Part shown: one piece after another, positions 1 through 7,720 of the stretch
How positions within the stretch are numbered: the first letter of the stretch is position 1
Layout: every line of letters starts with the position of its first letter
Assembly: GCF_030813235.1 (NCBI RefSeq)
Contig: NZ_JAUSUB010000013.1
Location: 1-64,000, forward strand
DNA from: Cytobacillus purgationiresistens
GTDB lineage: Bacteria; Bacillota; Bacilli; Bacillales; Cytobacillaceae
Direction: 5' to 3'
DNA: 64,000 nt
Position numbers and translations under genes: made by a program
Notes under the pieces: model-generated
The model's input: the letters and a program-made list of their open reading frames with translations, nothing else
Told to the model about the DNA's origin: nothing
Database searches by the model: none

Positions 1-79
1 TCAAAATTGGTCAATGGTCATGAATCAATTCTTACTCCACGAAAAGCTGAAAGAACGTGCCCTTACCTACCTAGAATAA
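1..79 (+). CDS. Partial CDS, last 25 codons of an unidentified protein
   Basis: An open frame enters from the left edge and ends at TAA (77-79). The visible C-terminus is QNWSMVMNQFLLHEKLKERA followed by LTYLE. It has the look of the end of a transposase or replication protein, but nothing diagnostic is present. It points toward the minus-strand genes that follow. Confidence 0.35.
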   Translation, partial: QNWSMVMNQFLLHEKLKERALTYLE

Positions 80-109
80 TTTACACACTTAATTTGACAA
101 ACCCTTCAA

Positions 110-184
110 TTAACTCATTCTTTTAAAAAAAAGATTAGTATTATTACATCTAAAGGTGTTCATGGATTTTTTAGCTTCCTTCAT
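110..184 (-). CDS. Possible 24-residue peptide overlapping the small membrane protein gene
   Basis: ATG at 184 overlaps the TGA of the upstream 54-residue gene by 4 bp (ATGA), with GGGGTGAAG upstream as a possible ribosome binding site. The peptide MKEAKKSMNTFRCNNTNLFF... is not recognised. The overlap arrangement is the only support, so it may be fortuitous. Confidence 0.25.
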   Translation of the reverse strand: MKEAKKSMNTFRCNNTNLFFKRMS

Positions 185-345
185 GACTTCACCCCTAAAA
201 TTGCAACAATGAACATTGATAAAACTACACTTAATAACAAAGATATAACCCAATGTTTTTTTTCTGTCATCTTAAAAATTATATTCAAGAATGAACTAAT
301 GCCAATAAAGATTAAGAAAACAAATAAAATCATAATAAGCTCCAT
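181..345 (-). CDS. Small two-helix membrane protein (54 aa)
   Basis: ATG at 345 follows AGGAGTTAGAAAAA, a good ribosome binding site. The 54-residue product has two hydrophobic stretches, about residues 2-22 and 33-51, separated by KMTEKKH, so a two-pass membrane protein is likely. It lies 21 bp downstream of the coiled-coil gene stop at 367 and is probably cotranscribed with it. The family is not recognised. Its small size, start site and composition support a real gene. Confidence 0.55.
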   Translation of the reverse strand: MELIMILFVFLIFIGISSFLNIIFKMTEKKHWVISLLLSVVLSMFIVAILGVKS

Positions 346-366
346 TTTTTCTAACTCCTGAACAGG

Positions 367-1350
367 TTATTTTTTCTTTGATGAAGCTTCTAGTTGTTGG
401 ATTTTATTCATTAATTCTGCTATTTCCTTCTCTTTTGAAGCAATAACAGATTCTTTCTTTTCATTATCACTTTGTTCACGATCTAAAGTAACTTTCAATT
501 CATAATTGGCATTCATTAATTTATCTTTCTCTCCAAGAACCTTTTCGTACTTTTCTTGAGAACGATTCATTTCTTTTGTTAAATGGTCCTGAATGACCTT
601 AATTTCCTTAGCCTTTTCTTTATTTAATTCTTGTTCACATGCAAACACACGCTTTTGACATTCAAATTCAAGACTTTCTTTTTGTTTCTTTAATTCTTCA
701 TCCTTTGAAGCAATTGTTTGTTGTAAAACAGTAATTTCAGTATGTAATGAATCAATATCTTTCTTTAACTTGTCATTTTGAGCAATATCTTCTTTCATTG
801 CTGAAATAACTTCTTCTTTTTGTGAAATCATCTCGTTTTTGGTAGCAATTTTTTCTTCTTTTTCATCAATAATCGATTTTTGCTCTACAATACGCTCCGT
901 ATAGCCGTTTTGAACACCTTCTAGTTCTTTCATTCTTTCTTGGTTAACCTTTAGTAGTTCAGTTAACTCCTTCATTTTATTATCTTTTTCAGTTAACAAT
1001 CCCTTAATTTCATTATTCTTTTCTTTTAATTCCTTTATTTCTTCGTTCAAACCAATGGTCATGTTGTCATGTTGATTTCTTAGATCTTCTAGGTTTGTTT
1101 CATTTCGTTCTGCTAGATTAACAAAAATATCATTTATTCTTCTGGTGATTTGATTAAGTTCTTTCAAGTCAGCCCCGTATTCCATTTTCGTGGATAGTTC
1201 ATCATGTTGAAATCTTTCAACAAACAAATCATAAATATCACCGTTAAATTCAATCATACCTGCTGCTTTTGCTTTTTCAGTTAACTCGGAGATGCGATCC
1301 TTTGTCTCGGATTTCACCTTAACACCCAATAATTCAGTATTTTTACTCAC
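367..1350 (-). CDS. Long coiled-coil protein, KfrA-like organisation (327 aa)
   Basis: The GTG start at 1350 is set by GAGGGGGTGTCTTAAA just upstream. Residues 1-60 are a compact segment rich in K/E (LLGVKVKSETKDRISELTEK) that could bind DNA. Residues about 65-325 are almost continuous heptad-type coiled coil (repeated E, K, L, I, Q). A short N-terminal domain with a long coil is the layout of plasmid KfrA-type proteins, which repress their own promoter and assist partition; that is known for the family and inferred here. Palindromic sites directly upstream (1401-1456) support autoregulation. The coil alone cannot prove the family, and a structural segregation protein is an alternative. Confidence 0.6.
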   Translation of the reverse strand: MSKNTELLGVKVKSETKDRISELTEKAKAAGMIEFNGDIYDLFVERFQHDELSTKMEYGADLKELNQITRRINDIFVNLAERNETNLEDLRNQHDNMTIGLNEEIKELKEKNNEIKGLLTEKDNKMKELTELLKVNQERMKELEGVQNGYTERIVEQKSIIDEKEEKIATKNEMISQKEEVISAMKEDIAQNDKLKKDIDSLHTEITVLQQTIASKDEELKKQKESLEFECQKRVFACEQELNKEKAKEIKVIQDHLTKEMNRSQEKYEKVLGEKDKLMNANYELKVTLDREQSDNEKKESVIASKEKEIAELMNKIQQLEASSKKK

Positions 1351-1400
1351 TTTAAGACACCCCCTCGAATAATCATAAACAGTTTATTATATCTACAGTA

Positions 1401-1456
1401 TAACCATTAATGCTTATATTCACAATGGTTAACTATAATTTATATGGTTAACCATT
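1401..1456. promoter_or_regulatory. Repeated palindromic operator upstream of the coiled-coil gene
   Basis: Three related sites lie 50-105 bp before the GTG start: TAACCATT (1401-1408), AATGGTTAAC (1424-1433) and the perfect palindrome ATGGTTAACCAT (1444-1455). The repeat unit GGTTAAC and its position suggest an operator for the adjacent DNA-binding coiled-coil protein. Binding is inferred, not shown. Confidence 0.6.
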
Positions 1457-1543
1457 GATATCATAGTATTTTCTAGTTAACAAAACTAAACCAAGAAATT
1501 ACCACCAAGTAATAAGTGCAATCCTTACCCCTAGTAACCAAAA

Positions 1544-1572
1544 AAAACGAGTAGCAATTCGCTACTCGTTTT
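1544..1572. terminator. Bidirectional rho-independent terminator
   Basis: Stem AAAACGAGTAGC / GCTACTCGTTTT with a 5-base loop, flanked by an A-run on one side and a T-run on the other. It closes the minus-strand operon ending at 1583 and separates it from the coiled-coil gene promoter region. Confidence 0.85.
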
Positions 1573-1582
1573 TTATTATTAA

Positions 1583-1762
1583 TTATTCTTCCCAGAACTT
1601 CATTGCCTTTTTATCGTTTGTATAGACCGTGACATATTTTCCTTTTGTCAGATGTTTGTATGGTTCACCTTCACCTTTCATTTTCCGAAGCATTTCATCC
1701 TGTTTTTCAATTCGATTTAACAACTCATTGACTTCAAGAAAATCAGCTTTTTCTTCCTTCAT
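1583..1762 (-). CDS. Small hypothetical protein (59 aa), last gene of the topB operon
   Basis: ATG at 1762 follows AAGGGAG, a clear ribosome binding site, and the frame stops just before the terminator. The product begins MKEEKADFLEVNELLNRIEK and ends in KAMKFWEE. It is charged and soluble, probably helical at the N-terminus and then beta (KYVTVYTND). No family is recognised. It is the terminal gene of the operon transcribed from about 7.2 kb. Confidence 0.6.
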   Translation of the reverse strand: MKEEKADFLEVNELLNRIEKQDEMLRKMKGEGEPYKHLTKGKYVTVYTNDKKAMKFWEE

Positions 1763-1789
1763 ACCAACACTCCCTTAATCTGAAAAGTG

Positions 1790-2149
1790 CTACTTGTTTT
1801 TCTTTAGATCATCCCAAAATACACCTTGTTTTCGATATTTATTAAGTAAACCTTCAATCATATTTATAGCAGTTTGCAAGGCATCTTCTTTAGTCTTGAA
1901 AAATGCGGCCAGCTCCATTTCAAGCTCTTGTAAGATTTCGTCGTTGTTGCTCGCACCATGATAAAATTTTTCCGGTAATTCTGGCCAAAACTTATCATCT
2001 TTGTAAATTTCAAATTCAAAACCCACTTGTTCTCCTGGAACATCAATCGTTTTAATATCAGCAGCTGTAATACCCTTATACCTAAATTTATAAGTTTCTA
2101 CTTTGTACAACAGACTTCCTTCTGTGTGTTTGTAGGGATATGATGACAT
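1790..2149 (-). CDS. Hypothetical protein (119 aa)
   Basis: ATG at 2149 follows AAAGGAGT with correct spacing. The sequence is acidic and aromatic-rich, with a mixed alpha/beta N-terminal half (YKVETYKFRYKG, GFEFEIYKDD) and a helical C-terminal half (residues about 68-115). No transmembrane segment or known motif is visible. It sits between two other unknowns in the topB operon with short gaps, so it is probably cotranscribed with them. Confidence 0.7.
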   Translation of the reverse strand: MSSYPYKHTEGSLLYKVETYKFRYKGITAADIKTIDVPGEQVGFEFEIYKDDKFWPELPEKFYHGASNNDEILQELEMELAAFFKTKEDALQTAINMIEGLLNKYRKQGVFWDDLKKNK

Positions 2150-2173
2150 TTCAATCTACTCCTTTAGTGTCTT

Positions 2174-2656
2174 TTACTTAAATAATAAGGGAATATTTCT
2201 TTCCTCTAAGACATCTTTCAGTTCCTTATATATTTCGAGAAGGTATTCACAATTACTTTTCTTATGTTCAGTTCTTTGTGTTATATAGTTCTCTTGATAC
2301 TTGAACATCTCTGCATAGCTTAAGTTAAGTTCCTTCATTTCAATATTTAATGCTAAGCGTTTCTCTTCCTCTTGAATGGTAAATATATTTATCATGTGGT
2401 TTGCATATTTAGGAAAATCATACCCATAGAACATAACAGCAGATGGATTTACTTTTCTTTCTTTGATTAGATCGATATAGCCAGACAGCCAATAATAAGC
2501 TCGCAAACCGTCCCCTGAAAACCACAAACAACAATGGTTGGCATAAGACGCAAATAGTTCTTGTTGTATTTGCGGATGTACATCATTCAGCAAAAACAAT
2601 AAAGATCCATTTGGGTCATTGATCGAATCTACTACATTTTCTTTTAATGGATGCAA
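2174..2656 (-). CDS. Hypothetical protein (160 aa), TTG start
   Basis: The longest frame begins with GTG at 2665, but that codon overlaps the AGGAGGT Shine-Dalgarno. TTG at 2656 lies 8 bases downstream of AGGAGG and is the better start. The product is soluble with aromatic clusters (CCLWFSGDGLRAYYWLSGY) and a helical, lysine/glutamate-rich C-terminal half. No domain is recognised. It lies directly downstream of topB, 34 bp away, in the same operon. Confidence 0.7.
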   Translation of the reverse strand: MHPLKENVVDSINDPNGSLLFLLNDVHPQIQQELFASYANHCCLWFSGDGLRAYYWLSGYIDLIKERKVNPSAVMFYGYDFPKYANHMINIFTIQEEEKRLALNIEMKELNLSYAEMFKYQENYITQRTEHKKSNCEYLLEIYKELKDVLEERNIPLLFK

Positions 2657-2689
2657 AACAATCACCTCCTGCTTTGAAAGTTTTATAGG

Positions 2690-4852
2690 TTAAGATTTTA
2701 CTTTTTCTTTTTTGAATTCAAACCGTATGCTACCCGCTGCTTTATCTTTCCAAACAACATAAGCATCAAAATCGGTCTTTCCCTTGAAGCTCTTTATCAA
2801 ATTTGTTTTTCCTTTTTCAAGCAATTTTTTCATATTGGACTCATTTATGGTCTTTTCTAAAAGCTTTTTATTCATTGTAAAATTACATTCTGCCGATTTA
2901 TAAGCGGAACATCCATAAAAATTCCCTTTATCCACCACACCAGCACCGCATTTTGGACATGGACCAACATATTTATCTTCTTCCATCTTCTGAATGTAGG
3001 AATCAAAATTCCATGAATCGGCTTGCTGCTTAGCATCTCGGACAACCTTTTCAGCTAGCTTCTTTGATTGCTCAATAAAGTTTTTTGCAGAAGCATCGCC
3101 TTTTCCTATTTCTTTTAGGCGCTGTTCCCAACGTCCAGTTAGTTCAGGAGAAGCTAAAACAGTATCTTGTACCGCATCGATCAGAATAAAGGCTTTCTGC
3201 GTTGGTGCTACACGATTTTTTTCAATTTCAATATAGTCCAGCTGTTTTAAACGTTCTATAATATTTGAGCGTGTACTTTCTTCACCTATCCCTGAAACGG
3301 ATTTCAGAACCTTGCTGATCTCTGAATCCTCAACCACTGGATTTTTCATCGCAAGAATCAATTCACCTTCTGTATATCGCTTTTTTGGACTGGTTTTTCC
3401 CTCTTTAATACTAACAGACTTTACCATTCCACTTTGATCTTTTTGAACGTTCGGAAGCAAGGCTTCATCCTCTTTATTTTCCTCTTCATCCGAATCAAAC
3501 ATAACTTTGCGCCAACCTTCCTTTAACAACTGTTTACCCTTTGTGATAAACACATGTTCACCCACATTAGTTTGAATCGTTGTATGAGAAAATGCAGCTG
3601 GTTCATAATGGGCAGCAATCAACGAGCGAACTATGATGTCATAAATTTTCTTTTCATCTTCACTCAAATCAACCAAGGAAGGAACTTTTTCTGTTGGAAT
3701 CACGGCATAATGATCACTGACATGCTCCACATTGACATAACGCTTATCAGCCGAAATACTCCGTTCTACGCCTTCTATCAAGCCTGAATACGGCTCTAAT
3801 GACTTGAGATTCTTTAGAATCTCTGGAAAGGCTTCAGCTTCTCCATCTGTTACATACTGACTGTCTGATCTTGGGTAACTGACATATGCATTTTGATACA
3901 GGGTTTGCAAAATTTCAAGGGTATGCTTAGGTGACATCTTGAACCGCTTATTTGCCAATGCTTGAAGCGTTGATAGACTATGAAACTGTGGCGGTTGCAC
4001 ATTCTTCTCTTCAATCTTAAGCTCCCGGATCATTGCTGGTTTGCCTTGACATTCATTCTGAATAACTACCGCTTTTTCCTTTGAATCAAACCGTGTGCCG
4101 CTTTCTATCGTGTACTTACCTTCATATTCATTGCCTTCCATAACAAAACGACTGACCAACTCATAGAAGGGGGTTGAAACAAAATTCTGTATCTCACGCT
4201 CCCGATTAACCACCATTGCACAAACAGGTGTCTGAACTCGCCCGCAAGAAAATACCCCACTTGAACCACTGGAACGATTTACACCTTTACTTTGGATCAA
4301 TAAGGTATATACACGACTTGCGTTCATTCCTATGAGATAATCCGCATAACTTCTCGCCATAGCTTCATAGTAAAGGGGCTGTGTCACTTTAATATCAAGC
4401 AGATTGTCAAAAGCTTGTTGTACAGACTTAGGCGTTAAGCTCTGCGTCCATAACCGTTTCATAGGTTTTTTTACTCCTGACATACGAATCACCAGCTGCA
4501 CAATAAGTTCACCTTCACGTCCGGCATCACCAGCTGCAACAATTTCTTTTATTTTCGGATTCGTCAATACTTCTTTTACGGCCTTAAAACGCTTTGCCTT
4601 TTCCGGAATCAGTTTGTATTTAAAGTCATTTATTATCATAGGCAATGTATCTAGCTGCCATATCTTTAATGATGCATCCATTTCATGTGGTTCTACAATC
4701 TCAAATAAATGTCCAGAACACCAAGTTAAGAGAGCCCCTTCAGGAAAGGTCTTGCATGGATCAATTTCGATATAGGAGCCCTTTTTCCTGTGTTTATAGG
4801 GTGCTGCTAATGATTCAGCTTGGCTTGATTTCTCGGCCACAATAGCTTGCAT
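2690..4852 (-). CDS. topB: DNA topoisomerase III (type IA), plasmid type
   Basis: Type IA topoisomerases cut one DNA strand through a 5'-phosphotyrosine and pass the other, decatenating or relaxing DNA. From the ATG at 4852 (GGGAGG nine bases upstream) the protein has 720 residues, close to the usual family length. The toprim acidic motif GDAGREGE is near residue 109. The catalytic tyrosine lies in YVSYPRSDS near residue 326. A zinc ribbon (CPKCG...CSAYKSAEC) is at about residues 632-660. A basic C-terminal tail follows. Plasmid-borne TopB copies are common on large Gram-positive plasmids, where they are thought to resolve replication or transfer intermediates. The gene starts 4 bp after the stop of the zinc-motif gene upstream, so the two are translationally linked. 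The TTG at 4888 that extends the frame has no ribosome binding site. Confidence 0.93.
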   Translation of the reverse strand: MQAIVAEKSSQAESLAAPYKHRKKGSYIEIDPCKTFPEGALLTWCSGHLFEIVEPHEMDASLKIWQLDTLPMIINDFKYKLIPEKAKRFKAVKEVLTNPKIKEIVAAGDAGREGELIVQLVIRMSGVKKPMKRLWTQSLTPKSVQQAFDNLLDIKVTQPLYYEAMARSYADYLIGMNASRVYTLLIQSKGVNRSSGSSGVFSCGRVQTPVCAMVVNREREIQNFVSTPFYELVSRFVMEGNEYEGKYTIESGTRFDSKEKAVVIQNECQGKPAMIRELKIEEKNVQPPQFHSLSTLQALANKRFKMSPKHTLEILQTLYQNAYVSYPRSDSQYVTDGEAEAFPEILKNLKSLEPYSGLIEGVERSISADKRYVNVEHVSDHYAVIPTEKVPSLVDLSEDEKKIYDIIVRSLIAAHYEPAAFSHTTIQTNVGEHVFITKGKQLLKEGWRKVMFDSDEEENKEDEALLPNVQKDQSGMVKSVSIKEGKTSPKKRYTEGELILAMKNPVVEDSEISKVLKSVSGIGEESTRSNIIERLKQLDYIEIEKNRVAPTQKAFILIDAVQDTVLASPELTGRWEQRLKEIGKGDASAKNFIEQSKKLAEKVVRDAKQQADSWNFDSYIQKMEEDKYVGPCPKCGAGVVDKGNFYGCSAYKSAECNFTMNKKLLEKTINESNMKKLLEKGKTNLIKSFKGKTDFDAYVVWKDKAAGSIRFEFKKEKVKS

Positions 4853-4856
4853 AGGA

Positions 4857-5342
4857 TTATTCCTCCCTTTCCATTCTATCAAGTACAAACTTTATATATG
4901 GATCGTTATAAAATGTTGCATGCTTTGCGTAAAGCTTTACTTTTTCATAATGACCGGAAGGTGTATCAAAAGCTGCATCCATTAATATCCGTTTTTCATT
5001 CTGCCTATCTTCTCTAACTAGCTCTTTATAAATATGATCAAACTTGTACACTTCTCTTAGCTTTTTAAAAAGCAACATCCCTTTAAAGTCTGAAGACATA
5101 ACTTCATCATACGTTAACGTATGAAAGCCTTTAAAAACAGGATGGCTTACAAAGCGAAAAGCGCAACGTACGCAAAGGACTTTTGTTAGATTAAACTTCA
5201 AGTATTCTCCCGGAAAATCGTCATTTTGATATACACCTATTTGACATACATCACAAACTCGGTCTGTTCGAGCTTTTGACACTTTTAAGCGTTTCACAAG
5301 CCATATGGAAGACGGATATAAAAAAGTGTTATTTGCTCTCAC
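4857..5342 (-). CDS. Hypothetical protein with CxxC...CxxC zinc motif (161 aa)
   Basis: The GTG start overlaps the TGA of the upstream membrane-protein gene (GTGA, 5339-5342), so translational coupling is likely. Two cysteine pairs, CDVC (about residues 30-33) and CVRC (about 57-60), could hold one zinc ion in a treble-clef or ribbon fold. The rest is charged and soluble. Placed directly before topB, it may act on the same DNA substrate, but that is inference. No family is recognised. Confidence 0.7.
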   Translation of the reverse strand: MRANNTFLYPSSIWLVKRLKVSKARTDRVCDVCQIGVYQNDDFPGEYLKFNLTKVLCVRCAFRFVSHPVFKGFHTLTYDEVMSSDFKGMLLFKKLREVYKFDHIYKELVREDRQNEKRILMDAAFDTPSGHYEKVKLYAKHATFYNDPYIKFVLDRMEREE

Positions 5343-5752
5343 ATATCTTCACCCTGACTTTTATCTTGTTTCATAATCTTTGAATTAATGATTTTATAAA
5401 GCCCATAAACGACTTTAAACACATAATAAGGAACGAAGATAAACCCAATTACAATCGAGACAACTATTTTAATTACCTTACCAATTAACCAAAATACCAA
5501 TTCATAGAAGGGGTCTACTTTTACTCTTCTAATTTCTCGGACGATTATATCGGTGTCTGTCATCTGTCTCATTTGATTTTTTTTACGCATACTCAAGAAA
5601 TACCATCCTGCTGGAAAGGAGCTAAACATATATGTTTCAAAAAGAGAGATCGAGAAGGTATTTTTTATGATTGAAAAGACAATTCCACAAAAAATCAAAG
5701 GAAACAAACTATCCATCACTCGATCAAAACGCATTTGGTTCATTGTTTTCAA
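5339..5752 (-). CDS. Small membrane protein (about 134-137 aa)
   Basis: The frame overlaps the next gene by 4 bp and itself starts within 4 bp of the stop of the ribbon-helix-helix gene (TTGA). TTG at 5752 or ATG at 5743 may be the start; GGAAGGA sits about 10 bases before the ATG. Hydrophobic segments lie at about residues 15-30 and 36-54, and a long one at 84-120 (LIGKVIKIVVSIVIGFIFV), with a charged loop between. The family is not recognised. The gene is part of the coupled topB operon. Confidence 0.65.
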   Translation of the reverse strand: MKTMNQMRFDRVMDSLFPLIFCGIVFSIIKNTFSISLFETYMFSSFPAGWYFLSMRKKNQMRQMTDTDIIVREIRRVKVDPFYELVFWLIGKVIKIVVSIVIGFIFVPYYVFKVVYGLYKIINSKIMKQDKSQGEDM

Positions 5753-6507
5753 TCCTTCCCGTCACCTCTGTACTCTTCCAAACGTTCCCTTAATACATCG
5801 TTACCAAATGTATTTTCAAACTCATTTAAGGCATTCTGAAGCCGTTTTTCGGCGATTAATTTTCTTGCATCAGTATTTGATAATTTACCAATAAGCTGCT
5901 CCACTACATCACGCATGAGCGCAGTTCGGGTAATCCCTTTTGTTTGGATTTCCTCAACATATCCATCCAGCTTACGAAATGCTTCAACAGTAATACCGAT
6001 CCTCATAGACTCCACTTCTTCGGGTTTATCCAACAAAAAGTCTCTTTTATGGCTCGGTTTATATTCTTCTAGAATAAATCGTTCTATAGCTGCGTTACGG
6101 TCCCGAAACGGAATAAACTGCTCTAGCACATCCTTAGTACCTTTCTCGAAATAAAAACTTGAATGACGTACCTCTCGCTTTTTTGGAAGCGAATCATTCT
6201 GATTCTTTAATTTTTCAAGCAGCTGAATCATGATATGACGCATTAAAGAGGAACGATTCGCTTTATAACCGGCTTCTCGCACTATCTTTACCAATTCATT
6301 GAGCCTTGCATCGGTATTTTCATCAAAATGAAATTTTTCAGGCTTTAACCCTTTTTTATCGCCTTCATTGATGATGCTCAAGTCACCGGGCAATTGATAA
6401 TCATTCAATACATAGTTCCTCAAAATTTTCGACTGGACCGATGGATCAACCTTTGATTTAAAGGCTTCCGCTTGCCCCGGGAACAACGAGAAAGATACTT
6501 GTTTCAT
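5749..6507 (-). CDS. Protein of four tandem ribbon-helix-helix-like units in A-B-A-B order (252 aa)
   Basis: ATG at 6507 follows GGAGCTGCTTTTT. Four segments each show a short beta strand followed by two helices, as in ribbon-helix-helix DNA-binding proteins: residues about 1-40 (VSFSLFPGQ...ILRNYVLNDY), 55-100 (EKFHFDEN...SSLMRHIMIQLLEKL), 113-150 (HSSFYFEK...AIERFILEEY) and 167-208 (MRIGITVEA...TALMRDVVEQLIGKL). Units 1 and 3 resemble each other, as do 2 and 4, so the gene looks like an internal duplication of a two-unit ancestor. Ordinary ribbon-helix-helix proteins are single-unit dimers of 45-90 residues. This one could form a complete DNA-binding tetramer in one chain. It may regulate or mark DNA for the topB operon; the function is unknown. 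The repeat reading is by eye. Confidence 0.7.
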   Translation of the reverse strand: MKQVSFSLFPGQAEAFKSKVDPSVQSKILRNYVLNDYQLPGDLSIINEGDKKGLKPEKFHFDENTDARLNELVKIVREAGYKANRSSLMRHIMIQLLEKLKNQNDSLPKKREVRHSSFYFEKGTKDVLEQFIPFRDRNAAIERFILEEYKPSHKRDFLLDKPEEVESMRIGITVEAFRKLDGYVEEIQTKGITRTALMRDVVEQLIGKLSNTDARKLIAEKRLQNALNEFENTFGNDVLRERLEEYRGDGKD

Positions 6508-6519
6508 AAAAAGCAGCTC

Positions 6520-6918
6520 CTACAAATAAAGTTTTTCTTCAGGAAGGTCATAACTGTTTGATAATCCATAACGCCTAAACAAAATAGCATTGATAGCTAG
6601 CTTTAGACGTTCATCATCAAGCGTATCTACTAGATCAATTGGGCTTACTGTTTCATAGCCATTAAACAAATGAGCGGCCAACTTTGCTAAAATTCCCATG
6701 CCGTTGCTGAAATCCTGCTCTGCAAACATCTTAAAGGATACAAACAATCCATCTTTTGTATCAAAATAAGGGGTCATTTTGCGATAAAGTTCTTCATCAC
6801 CAGTCATGATAAAAACGACTGCTAAATGCTCTTTGTTAAAGCGATAATCCTCTGCCATTTCTGATCGAATTTCTTGAAATTTTGTTTGATGCTCCTGATT
6901 TAAGAATTGTACTTTCAT
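6520..6918 (-). CDS. DUF6075-like hypothetical protein (132 aa)
   Basis: ATG at 6918 follows GGAGG at 8 bases. The sequence pattern (FLNQEHQTKFQEI near the start, LYRKMTPYFDTKDG in the middle, AAHLFNGYETVSPIDLVD and a final helix) resembles the small DUF6075 family found on Firmicute plasmids and prophages, whose role is unknown. The family call is from memory of the pattern and is uncertain. It lies 13 bp upstream of the four-unit ribbon-helix-helix gene and is probably cotranscribed with it. Confidence 0.6.
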   Translation of the reverse strand: MKVQFLNQEHQTKFQEIRSEMAEDYRFNKEHLAVVFIMTGDEELYRKMTPYFDTKDGLFVSFKMFAEQDFSNGMGILAKLAAHLFNGYETVSPIDLVDTLDDERLKLAINAILFRRYGLSNSYDLPEEKLYL

Positions 6919-6942
6919 TTACATTACCTCCATTTATGAATT

Positions 6943-7179
6943 TCATTTAAATAAAAAGTCCGTTAACGTATATAAACCGTATAATCCCGCGAAAATAACA
7001 GTATAACCAATACCAATTGTAAATCCCTTTTCTTTTCCAAATTTTATAAAACAAGCAATACAACCAAATAACCAAAATGAAAATAATAAAACTAAGAAAT
7101 TTTGCAGACCTATCATAATTACGGCCACTAATACAACAACAGCTAACAAATAACCTAATACGCTTGCAATTCTATCCAT
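6943..7179 (-). CDS. Small membrane protein, first gene of the topB operon (78 aa)
   Basis: The frame opens with GTG at 7191, but GGGGTGG lies 8 bases before the ATG at 7179, which is the better start (MDRIASVLGYLLAVVVLVAV). Three hydrophobic segments, at about residues 5-25, 26-45 and 52-75, suggest a three-pass membrane protein. No family is recognised. The region upstream (7213-7260) is a diverged copy of the promoter region at 7580-7634. Confidence 0.6.
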   Translation of the reverse strand: MDRIASVLGYLLAVVVLVAVIMIGLQNFLVLLFSFWLFGCIACFIKFGKEKGFTIGIGYTVIFAGLYGLYTLTDFLFK

Positions 7180-7328
7180 CTTTTTAACCACCCCATTAAA
7201 TTTCCATAAGAGCTAACATTTCTAAATAATACTTTTAATAAGCTCCAGGGATCAGCTTTGGTTGTTACGCTTATATATCTGTTATGTTGAATACCTTTTG
7301 CTATACAAATTCTTCGAATTATTCACTA

Positions 7329-7490
7329 TCATTTTTCTAAATCAAAATAAAATTTCCCGATCAGACCTTCACAATAACAACAATTTAAATCGAAATGACG
7401 AAACTCTTTTTTCATTTCTTGTATGTCTTTTGGTGGAGTTACAATCATTTTTGCTCCACAATCACATGTTACATTTATTGATACTTGCAA
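7329..7490 (-). CDS. Small zinc-ribbon protein (53 aa), TTG start
   Basis: TTG at 7490 follows AAGGAG. The product begins MQVSINVTCDCGAKMIV and carries a second cysteine cluster CCYC near residue 37, so CDC...CCYC could bind one zinc. It ends in LIGKFYFDLEK. It is too short for usual gene-length cut-offs, yet a promoter of the shared TTAG-TGT class (7577-7597) sits about 90 bp upstream and faces it. That supports a real gene. No specific family is recognised. Confidence 0.65.
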   Translation of the reverse strand: MQVSINVTCDCGAKMIVTPPKDIQEMKKEFRHFDLNCCYCEGLIGKFYFDLEK

Positions 7491-7576
7491 TCTTTTCAAC
7501 TCCTTCGCAATATACGTCTATAACGAATTTGTTTAATTCCTACTAGCATAATCTTTCGCAACATATTCATTTATAA

Positions 7577-7634
7577 TCTATACCATTTGGACACTAAAAT
7601 ATACATTTAACAAGCTCCGGGGATCAGCCGGAGC
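7577..7634 (-). promoter_or_regulatory. Promoter of the shared TTAG-TGT class (copy 1) with upstream hairpin
   Basis: On the minus strand TATAGA (7582-7577) is preceded by GG and by TTAGTGTCCAA (7597-7587), the element found in three other promoters here. Upstream, GCTCCGG...CCGGAGC (7614-7634) forms a 7 bp inverted repeat. It faces the zinc-ribbon gene ending at 7329. This is the weakest of the four copies: the dyad half-site is CCAA instead of CTAA. Confidence 0.5.
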
Positions 7635-7720
7635 ATGTCAGTAACATACAATACTCAAGCACAAGAGTATTATAAATTAAAGTATACCCGATTTTACGCC
7701 TTATTTAAAGTTAATCTCCC

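Noticed and set aside
7262..7546. 94-codon plus-strand frame
   Set aside because: It is the complement of the zinc-ribbon gene 7329-7490, which has a start site and promoter.
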